64,000 nt of DNA from Clostridioides sp. Lineage in GTDB: Bacteria > Bacillota > Clostridia > Peptostreptococcales > Peptostreptococcaceae. Positions 17,841-23,586 of the stretch are shown piece by piece. Within the stretch, counting starts at the first letter, position 1, and the number at the start of each line of letters is the position of its first letter. The translations under genes were made by a program, and so were the position numbers. The DNA is taken from assembly GCA_031261505.1 (NCBI GenBank), contig JAISJN010000014.1, forward strand, positions 1-64,000, read 5' to 3'. The notes under the pieces were generated by a model that saw nothing but the letters and a program-made list of their open reading frames with translations, was not told the DNA's origin and did not search any database.

Positions 17841-17893
17841 TAAGGTTAAATTAAGCCTAACTAAAGGTTTAATCAAGGTTCACGCATTATAAT
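17841..17893 (+). promoter_or_regulatory. four 11-bp direct repeats abutting a -10 element (OmpR-type operator)
   Basis: Four consecutive 11-mers, TAAGGTTAAAT, TAAGCCTAACT, AAAGGTTTAAT and CAAGGTTCACG (17841-17884), end 3 bases before TATAAT (17888-17893), and there is no good -35. An 11-bp period places every unit on the same DNA face, as for PhoB/OmpR-type response regulators. It should control the gene at 17960. Confidence 0.6.
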
Positions 17894-17959
17894 AAAGACA
17901 TAAGTTAAACAAGTCGAGAACTTAGGTAACTTAAATCGAAATAAGAGGAGGAAGAATAT

Positions 17960-18292
17960 ATGAAAAATACATTAAAAGGTAAAATAACAGCATTGGCAGC
18001 TTGTGGAGTTGTAATGACTTCAGCTCTTGGAGTATCTGCATTATCTAACAACAACGCAGATGCAACTAACGATCCTAAGGCTCAGGTTCAAGTACAGGGT
18101 ATAGACGATCTTAACGCAACTGAAGTAACCGACGTAGATGAGGATAAAAACTTAGAAATTAGCACAGAAGGAACAGCTCAGACAATAGAACAAGGTGACA
18201 AAATAACTGAAGAAGAAAAAGCAAACGCAGTAGACGGTGGTAATTTCGAATTTAAAGATGGCAACAACGATATCTCATTTGTTCAAGAATAA
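17960..18292 (+). CDS. small exported acidic protein, function unknown
   Basis: This 110-residue protein has a clear signal peptide (MKNTLKGK, then a hydrophobic core ending near VSALS, about residue 28). The mature part is strongly acidic, Asp/Glu/Asn-rich and without cysteine, so it is probably flexible. I recognise no domain. The ribosome site AGGAGG is excellent, the promoter carries four operator-like repeats, and a terminator follows, so this is a tightly regulated single-gene unit. No partner gene is next to it. It could be a secreted stress or envelope-response protein; that is a guess from the OmpR-like control region. Confidence 0.8.
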   Translation: MKNTLKGKITALAACGVVMTSALGVSALSNNNADATNDPKAQVQVQGIDDLNATEVTDVDEDKNLEISTEGTAQTIEQGDKITEEEKANAVDGGNFEFKDGNNDISFVQE

Positions 18293-18348
18293 TCGTCAGC
18301 AAGAATTTTGATAATTTCACTATTTCCCCAATATGATAAAATGATGAG

Positions 18349-18394
18349 GAGGATTCACAATCAATGGTTGTGAGTCCTCTATTGGTTTTTATTC
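18349..18394 (+). terminator. terminator of the small exported protein gene
   Basis: The stem AGGATTCACAA with TTGTGAGTCCT has a 7-base loop and is followed by TATTGGTTTTTATTC on the plus strand. Confidence 0.8.
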
Positions 18395-18480
18395 TTTTAA
18401 AAATCAATTTTTAGTTCCTATTTAGTTTGACTAATTGCAATATCAAATTGAACTATTTTACGTTATGTTTTAATTTACCA

Positions 18481-18606
18481 TTAATTTATTGAATAAATCA
18501 GATCTAATTCTTCCTCGAAGAGTTCTTCCGGCGTTTTGTAAGAAAGTATTCTGCCAGTTATAATTTTCTTTTTGTCAATTAAATCATAACATAGAGTAAT
18601 CCACTG
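18481..18606 (-). pseudogene. C-terminal remnant of an IS30-family transposase
   Basis: In one minus-strand frame about 42 codons read to a stop through RILSYKTPEELFEEELD, the typical C-terminal end of IS30-type transposases (GYKTPEEVF). Nothing of the catalytic domain remains upstream. It is a scrap marking an old insertion in this accessory stretch. Family assignment is by motif only. Confidence 0.6.
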
Positions 18607-18635
18607 TGGACTTTTTTTATTGGTTCAATTTCATT

Positions 18636-19826
18636 TTACAATGAGTCTTTAGATAACAGCGTAAAGTTGTTTATATATCCACCTAATTCTTCTTCAGACT
18701 CAATAATCGTTTTATATTCATTTTTCTTTATGTCATAAGCATATATTCCATAGCTATCCTCATTTTTATCCCTAGGATATCCTAAAAATATAATTGTATT
18801 TTCATTCAGATAATAAAATTCTTTAGAAACATAGGTTATTTCTTCGCTTGGATAATCACTAGTGCTACCCTCACTAAATAGATCTGTTTTTGCAGGAACT
18901 TTATCACTTCCCTTTCTCCATGTATACCAGGTCCTTATATGTCCATCTGGAATCTTGTGTATGTCTTTATAAGAATAATCTGCATATATTATATTCCCTG
19001 ATAAATCGGTCGATATATTTTCAGTTTCCCTGTATATATCTTCAAAATATAGTTTTAACTCATTATCTACTAATTCATAAAAATATGTCTTTGGTAGCTT
19101 GTATCCTGAGTCCTTAAGTTTTTTCTTATCGTATCCAAACTCGCTTGTCAATCTTTCACGCTCTGATTGTATCCAACCTTGTAGGATTGTTTTTTTGGTT
19201 ATAGGATTATAATGTGCTGTCCAACAGTCAAATCCTTCTGGTGTTTTAAGAGAATTTAGCTTATTTGTCGATTTATCCAGTAAAAAAGGTTTTAATTCTC
19301 TTTCAAACCTTTTTACTCCAACTATTAATATATTATCTTTATATGGCAGGATGTAGTTTACTGCAAACAGTTCTGTAGTTAGTTGTTTTCTCTCCATTGT
19401 ACCAAGATTATAACTAAATACTTCATCTCTTTTGCCACTTTCATCTGAGGCAGTATAATATATTGTATTGTTTGATTTATCGTATACTGATAACGGATAT
19501 TGAGATGTATATTCGACCGCACCAGCTCTTTTATTCTCCAGTTTCTTTGTTTCTAAATCATATATGTATGTTGATGTTGTCATACCACCGTCTGGATCTT
19601 TACCATTATCATAACTTGTCGCTGTAATTGAAAGATATAAGTTAGAGAGATGTCCCCCACCCTCTACAGATGTGGACAATCTCGTTTTAGTTGGGTCGAA
19701 ATCACCAACCATACATTTACTGTTTAATTGATTTTTGCCGATGTTATTTTCCCTGAATACTACTAGCGATATTCCAACTAGAAGTATGCTTATAAAAACA
19801 ACTGTTGTTATAGTAATTTTTTTCAT
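18636..19826 (-). CDS. membrane-anchored beta-propeller-like protein
   Basis: This 396-residue protein has an N-terminal membrane segment (about 4-25) and a large outside domain. Recurrent blade-like units (TYIYDLETKKLE, VFSYNLGTMERKQL, YGIYAYDIKKNEYKT) recall TolB/WD-type propellers. I do not recognise a specific family. It starts 14 bases after the secreted 253-residue protein gene, so the two form one operon, and the pair sits downstream of a two-component system and a ruined ABC transporter. A role as partner, receptor or immunity-like anchor of the secreted protein is conceivable but unsupported. Confidence 0.7.
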   Translation of the reverse strand: MKKITITTVVFISILLVGISLVVFRENNIGKNQLNSKCMVGDFDPTKTRLSTSVEGGGHLSNLYLSITATSYDNGKDPDGGMTTSTYIYDLETKKLENKRAGAVEYTSQYPLSVYDKSNNTIYYTASDESGKRDEVFSYNLGTMERKQLTTELFAVNYILPYKDNILIVGVKRFERELKPFLLDKSTNKLNSLKTPEGFDCWTAHYNPITKKTILQGWIQSERERLTSEFGYDKKKLKDSGYKLPKTYFYELVDNELKLYFEDIYRETENISTDLSGNIIYADYSYKDIHKIPDGHIRTWYTWRKGSDKVPAKTDLFSEGSTSDYPSEEITYVSKEFYYLNENTIIFLGYPRDKNEDSYGIYAYDIKKNEYKTIIESEEELGGYINNFTLLSKDSL

Positions 19827-19840
19827 CCAAATTTCACCAT

Positions 19841-20602
19841 CTATCTATCATATGTGTACGATGCATTTTCTATTGATAGCGAGCTATTGTATGTGTACCC
19901 CCAATTTTCTACCCCTGTTCTCCATATGTCTACAATTGCGTCTGGTAATGCTCCATTATCGCGTTTGTACATTGTTACAGTTACATTTCCACCAGATTTT
20001 TTAGCTGCAGTTACGCTAATTGCTTTTCCATATTTCGGATTATCCTTATCACCCCTAGTTGCAATATCATTTTTCTTTAAGGTATTATCACTTTCACCTA
20101 TTGTATCAACAAATGTTGTCGCTCTTCCTTTCCCGTTTACCTTATTACTTGTAACCGTTAACGTATTATTATGTGCTCCCCATTTATAAGTTCCATTTGG
20201 AGATGTAGTTCCTGGTTTAAGTGGTTTATACTTTAATAAACTTCCACTTATATGTGCTATAAATCCATCATCCGCATATTCAACTACCATACCCCTTTGT
20301 GGCTTATAATCAGGTACTTCTATTATCTCTTGCGATCCAGCTTCTTTAATTGCGTCTTCTAGATTTTTATCAGCTACTTCTTGTTCTTCTTTTGTCAATA
20401 CATCTCCGTTCTGATCATCCAATACTCCACCTTCAAGTACGGTATAACTTCCGTCAGCTTCATAACGAATTACTGTTTTTGGCTGCATTCTTACCGGAAT
20501 TTTCCCAGATTCTGCAGCTGATACGTTTAATAAACTTCCAACTAATATAGTTCCTGTTAATGCTAAACATAGAATACTTTTTGCTTTTTTTCTTACTAAC
20601 AT
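19841..20602 (-). CDS. secreted protein, 253 residues, function unknown
   Basis: A signal peptide (about residues 1-30, ending VSAAES) is followed by a hydrophilic region and a C-terminal Gly/Asn/Thr-rich beta domain (GTYKWGAHNNTLTVTSNKV, YKRDNGALPDAIVDIW, NWGYTYNSSLSI). No cysteine is visible in the mature part and no sorting motif at the end, so it is probably released. Its shape and its neighbours (ABC remnants, AgrC/LytTR regulators) would fit a bacteriocin-like or signalling protein, but I see no family signature. The ribosome site is AAGGGGG. Upstream lie two 21-bp-spaced repeats that may bind the LytTR regulator. Confidence 0.7.
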   Translation of the reverse strand: MLVRKKAKSILCLALTGTILVGSLLNVSAAESGKIPVRMQPKTVIRYEADGSYTVLEGGVLDDQNGDVLTKEEQEVADKNLEDAIKEAGSQEIIEVPDYKPQRGMVVEYADDGFIAHISGSLLKYKPLKPGTTSPNGTYKWGAHNNTLTVTSNKVNGKGRATTFVDTIGESDNTLKKNDIATRGDKDNPKYGKAISVTAAKKSGGNVTVTMYKRDNGALPDAIVDIWRTGVENWGYTYNSSLSIENASYTYDR

Positions 20603-20661
20603 ACTTATACCCCCTTGTAATATATTTTTATATTAATTTAAATAACAGACTTTCCCATGTT

Positions 20662-20764
20662 TTAAATGATGATTCAACGCTTTCAGTGGGGTATTTCAAC
20701 CCCCACTGAAATGAGATTTATGCCCCCACCTATAAAGTTGGGGGACATCTATCTCAAGTTATAA
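20662..20764 (-). repeat. dispersed two-hairpin repeat, best-preserved copy
   Basis: Read on the minus strand: TATAACTTGAGATAGATG, hairpin 1 (GTCCCCCA...GGTGGGGGCAT, extended by GAGAT/ATCTC), hairpin 2 (TTTCAGTGGGG with CCCCACTGAAA), then GCGTTGAATCATCATTTAA. It lies in the leader region of the secreted-protein gene and serves as the reference copy for the family. Confidence 0.85.
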
Positions 20765-20835
20765 CCTGCTTAATAAATTTTTTTATATTTAATTACACAC
20801 TCACCATACCACTAAAATCAATCAAAATCTGTGAA

Positions 20836-20871
20836 ATGGTACAAGTTACACGTAACATGGTATAACTTACA
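20836..20871 (-). promoter_or_regulatory. 21-bp-spaced direct repeat, candidate LytTR binding site
   Basis: ATGGTACAAGTTACA (20836) and ATGGTATAACTTACA (20857) match at 13 of 15 positions and are exactly 21 bases apart, two DNA turns. LytTR regulators such as AgrA bind paired 9-bp repeats with that centre spacing. The site lies between the two-component genes and the secreted-protein operon. Confidence 0.5.
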
Positions 20872-20999
20872 TGAAATTACCCTTATCTTACTGAAATGAA
20901 TTAAAAAATTCCACCTGTCATTCAAACACTTATATTCATAGTCAAAACATAGATGTTGAAATTATTATACTTAATATAATCATAATCGAGTTTAATTTG

Positions 21000-21029
21000 T
21001 TATTTAACATCTAGATCTATTAAGCTCAT
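21000..21029 (-). pseudogene. first codons of a deleted ABC permease gene
   Basis: An ATG overlapping the stop of the ATPase remnant opens only nine codons (MSLIDLDVK) before TAA. Position, overlap and wording fit the start of the permease that normally follows this ATPase type; the rest is gone. This is inference. Confidence 0.4.
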
Positions 21030-21229
21030 TCCCCATCATGCTCCTTTAAGAAACCATATTTAATATTTATTACCCTATCAGCATATTCCGCTATATTATT
21101 CTTGTGAGTTATCATTACAATTGTTTGATTGTATTTCTCCTTAGAACTCATTAGCAATCTTATCACCTCTTCTTCCGTCTCTCTCTTTCCATATATTTTA
21201 TTTACATTTTCAACCTTCAATATACTCAT
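21026..21229 (-). pseudogene. antimicrobial-peptide-type ABC ATPase with internal deletion
   Basis: A 67-codon frame joins the N-terminus of an ABC ATPase (MSILKVENVNKIYGKRET) directly to its C-terminal end (KYNQTIVMITHKNNIAEYADRVINI). The middle of roughly 150 residues, with Walker A, Q-loop, signature and Walker B, is absent, so it cannot hydrolyse ATP. The wording matches BceA/bacteriocin-export-type ATPases. The reading frame survives, so the deletion was in frame. It overlaps the end of the histidine kinase gene by 20 bases, the usual coupling in such operons. Confidence 0.75.
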
Positions 21230-22457
21230 TGTATGTACACTCTAATAATCCACCACAATTTTTAGCTATGATCTTCAGAGTCCCTAAGCCTATACCGTGA
21301 TTGCTTATATCCTTCTTTCTGCTGATCAATACTCCATTCTTTTCTATCACAACCCCATCATATCTATTAGCAATATTAATTGTAAGTATATTTCTCTCAT
21401 AGATTATTTTTAAACTGGTATACCTGTCATCAGAGATCGTACTCACACCAAATATTGCATTATCCATTAGATTTCCAATTACTGAAACCAACACCTCAGA
21501 ACTAATTTTAACCTTCTTTGGTACTCTTATATCTGTATATATATTTACACCTAACTCCTCTAAGTATGCACATTTGTAGTTTACTATACTGTCTATAGTT
21601 ATATTTCCAGACTTACTGTATATTTTTTTACCTTCTACTATTTTCAGGAGTTTTGAAATATACAACTTAACCTCATCTATATCGTTTTCTTCTATGATGC
21701 CCCAGATGGCAAGTAGATGATTTCTCATATCGTGTTTACAACTCGATACCACTTGTACTGATTCTCGTTTATATTCTAATTCTTTCTTATACGAATCTCT
21801 TTCCTGACTTAAGGCTGACTTCTCTAATTCATCTTCTATCGTTTTATACATAATATCGTATATATAGATTCCAACAGTATTTATACATATCAATAGCACT
21901 ACGACTAAACCTAGATACTTCTTATCTATACTAGCGTATTTTAGGAGTATCATAATTATAGCTACTACAGAAAGAGGTATGACTATAATATTTACACAGT
22001 AGAGGACTGGCATTTTAATTGTCTTATTTAAATTTTTTAATTTTCCAAGTAGCAAATATAGAATATACGATAATGAACACGCTATCAGATATGCGTATCT
22101 TTCATTGTTATATCTAATAAATATATCTGTATCCTTAGACCCCACATATGTAATCAATTCTATCAAAACGAGTGAAGACTGTATCAATGCGACTGTTCCT
22201 AGAAGTTTTTTAATATCACCTTTATTTAACAAACAGAGAATATTCACCATAATTAAGCTAATCACACCTGTAAACGCTGGTATACGCACGCCGACACATA
22301 TAATTGTGTTTATTACGTAATAAGCAAAATATAATATAAACTCTGTTTTTCTGCTTACCTTAGACTCTTTATAAAATAATTTGATTAATTTATACATTAT
22401 GTATGTATGAAAAATATTACATATTATATCAAACCAGTTATTGAACAAAATATCCAT
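21210..22457 (-). CDS. AgrC-type sensor histidine kinase (GHKL)
   Basis: 415 residues. The N-terminal half has about six membrane segments; the C-terminal half has the phosphoacceptor box SCKHDMRNHLLAI (about residue 243), N-box SVIGNLMDNAIFG and G-box NHGIGLGTLKII, the layout of AgrC/ComD-type peptide-sensing kinases. It follows the LytTR regulator gene by 100 bases and overlaps the ruined ABC ATPase. I found no agrD- or agrB-like gene nearby, so the ligand is unknown; the secreted protein at 19841 is a possible connection. Confidence 0.88.
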   Translation of the reverse strand: MDILFNNWFDIICNIFHTYIMYKLIKLFYKESKVSRKTEFILYFAYYVINTIICVGVRIPAFTGVISLIMVNILCLLNKGDIKKLLGTVALIQSSLVLIELITYVGSKDTDIFIRYNNERYAYLIACSLSYILYLLLGKLKNLNKTIKMPVLYCVNIIVIPLSVVAIIMILLKYASIDKKYLGLVVVLLICINTVGIYIYDIMYKTIEDELEKSALSQERDSYKKELEYKRESVQVVSSCKHDMRNHLLAIWGIIEENDIDEVKLYISKLLKIVEGKKIYSKSGNITIDSIVNYKCAYLEELGVNIYTDIRVPKKVKISSEVLVSVIGNLMDNAIFGVSTISDDRYTSLKIIYERNILTINIANRYDGVVIEKNGVLISRKKDISNHGIGLGTLKIIAKNCGGLLECTYNEYIEG

Positions 22458-22556
22458 AGCTTCCCCCTTACTACATCTTTCTGAACTTACCCGATTTCTA
22501 AATAATATTCCTAAACAATATATCTAAACGATATATATCTTACCGATTCATCCTTA

Positions 22557-23258
22557 CTACATATGCCTTATGAGATCATCTCTAAACCCTCGTCCTATAG
22601 AAATCTCGTATCCATTGTCCAGTACTACATTTTCTCTTCCTACAGATTTAATTCTGCTAATATTCACTATGAATGACTTGCTCACTCGCACAAAAAATTC
22701 CCCTGGCAATTGATTGCATACATCAGAAATTTTCGCATAGTATTCATCAACCCCATTTTCAGTTACTATTTTAACCTTTTTTCTACTGCTCTCAAAATAC
22801 AATATATCCTTCACGTATTCCTTGTATTCAACCTTTGAAACATAATAGCTATATGCCATAAATTTTGTATTTATTCTCTCAATAGCCAAATCAATACAGT
22901 ACTCAACGCCATCTTCTTTTATTTCTTTTTTTAGGAAATTAAGCGGCTGGAAATCAAATAATTCTCTATCGTATATATCATGCGACGATATGAAAACTAT
23001 TTCTGTAGAATAATCTTTTAAGTCTTTTCTTATACACCTCGCCACATCCATACCCATCATATCCCCTAGTTCTATATCTAAAAAAATAAGATCTAATTTA
23101 TTATTTTTTATATCGTTTTTAATATAACTACAGATTGCCTCGCCTGAATAGAAAATTTCTATTGAATTATCAATACATCTCTCTTCAGAGTATTCTTTTA
23201 TTTTTTTCTCAAGTCGATTGCATTGACTGATATTATCGTCACATATTCCTATCTTCAT
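22557..23258 (-). CDS. LytTR-family response regulator
   Basis: 233 residues. A receiver domain (acidic pair in CDDNISQC, phosphoacceptor in LIFLDIELGDMMG, lysine in LNFLKKEIKED) is followed by a LytTR DNA-binding domain (ILYFESSRKKVKIVTENG, GEFFVRVSKSFIVNISRIKSV). It is the partner of the kinase at 21210. The start is taken at ATG 23256-23258 (MKIGICDD), 7 bases after GGGGG; earlier ATGs are too close to or ahead of that site. It is driven by a good promoter at 23406-23434. Confidence 0.9.
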   Translation of the reverse strand: MKIGICDDNISQCNRLEKKIKEYSEERCIDNSIEIFYSGEAICSYIKNDIKNNKLDLIFLDIELGDMMGMDVARCIRKDLKDYSTEIVFISSHDIYDRELFDFQPLNFLKKEIKEDGVEYCIDLAIERINTKFMAYSYYVSKVEYKEYVKDILYFESSRKKVKIVTENGVDEYYAKISDVCNQLPGEFFVRVSKSFIVNISRIKSVGRENVVLDNGYEISIGRGFRDDLIRHM

Positions 23259-23306
23259 TACCATTCCCCCAATAAATAACAAATAATTTCTAGCAATATT
23301 CTCAAG

Positions 23307-23405
23307 TTAAATGTTCATTCAACGATTTAAGTGTGATTTTCAACTCATACTTAAATAAGATTAATAAGCTCCTTATATAGGTTACGAATATTTATCTTAA
23401 GTTAC
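23307..23405 (-). repeat. dispersed two-hairpin repeat in the leader of the two-component operon
   Basis: On the minus strand it runs from TAACTTAAGATAAATATTC through two weak AT-rich hairpins to TCGTTGAATGAACATTTAAC and continues into CTTGAGA, the head of another unit. Sequence has diverged but the order of elements is kept. It would lie at the very 5' end of the regulator transcript. Confidence 0.65.
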
Positions 23406-23434
23406 ATTATATCGCTGTTAGCCAATATTGTAAA
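23406..23434 (-). promoter_or_regulatory. promoter of the two-component operon
   Basis: -35 TTTACA (23429-23434), 17-base spacer, -10 TATAAT (23406-23411) on the minus strand. Confidence 0.7.
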
Positions 23435-23503
23435 TGTATGGTATTTTAGTATTCATAATACATTTATTATTTAGTCAATTTATCTCTCTTCTATTTTGAT
23501 GCA

Positions 23504-23548
23504 TAAAAAAACAGGGCCATCTACGAGTTAGCTCTGCTTTTTTTGTCT
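23504..23548 (-). terminator. terminator of the WxL protein gene
   Basis: On the minus strand GCAGAGC pairs with GCCCTG around a 13-base loop and is followed by TTTTTTT; A-rich flanking makes it potentially bidirectional. Confidence 0.75.
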
Positions 23549-23586
23549 ATATCTGTATTTAATCTATATTTCATTCAGATTTAAGC

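Noticed and set aside
20603-21025. agrD-like signal peptide gene near the AgrC-type kinase
   Set aside because: Scanned both strands of the gap; no short frame with a ribosome site and a thiolactone-type Cys was found.
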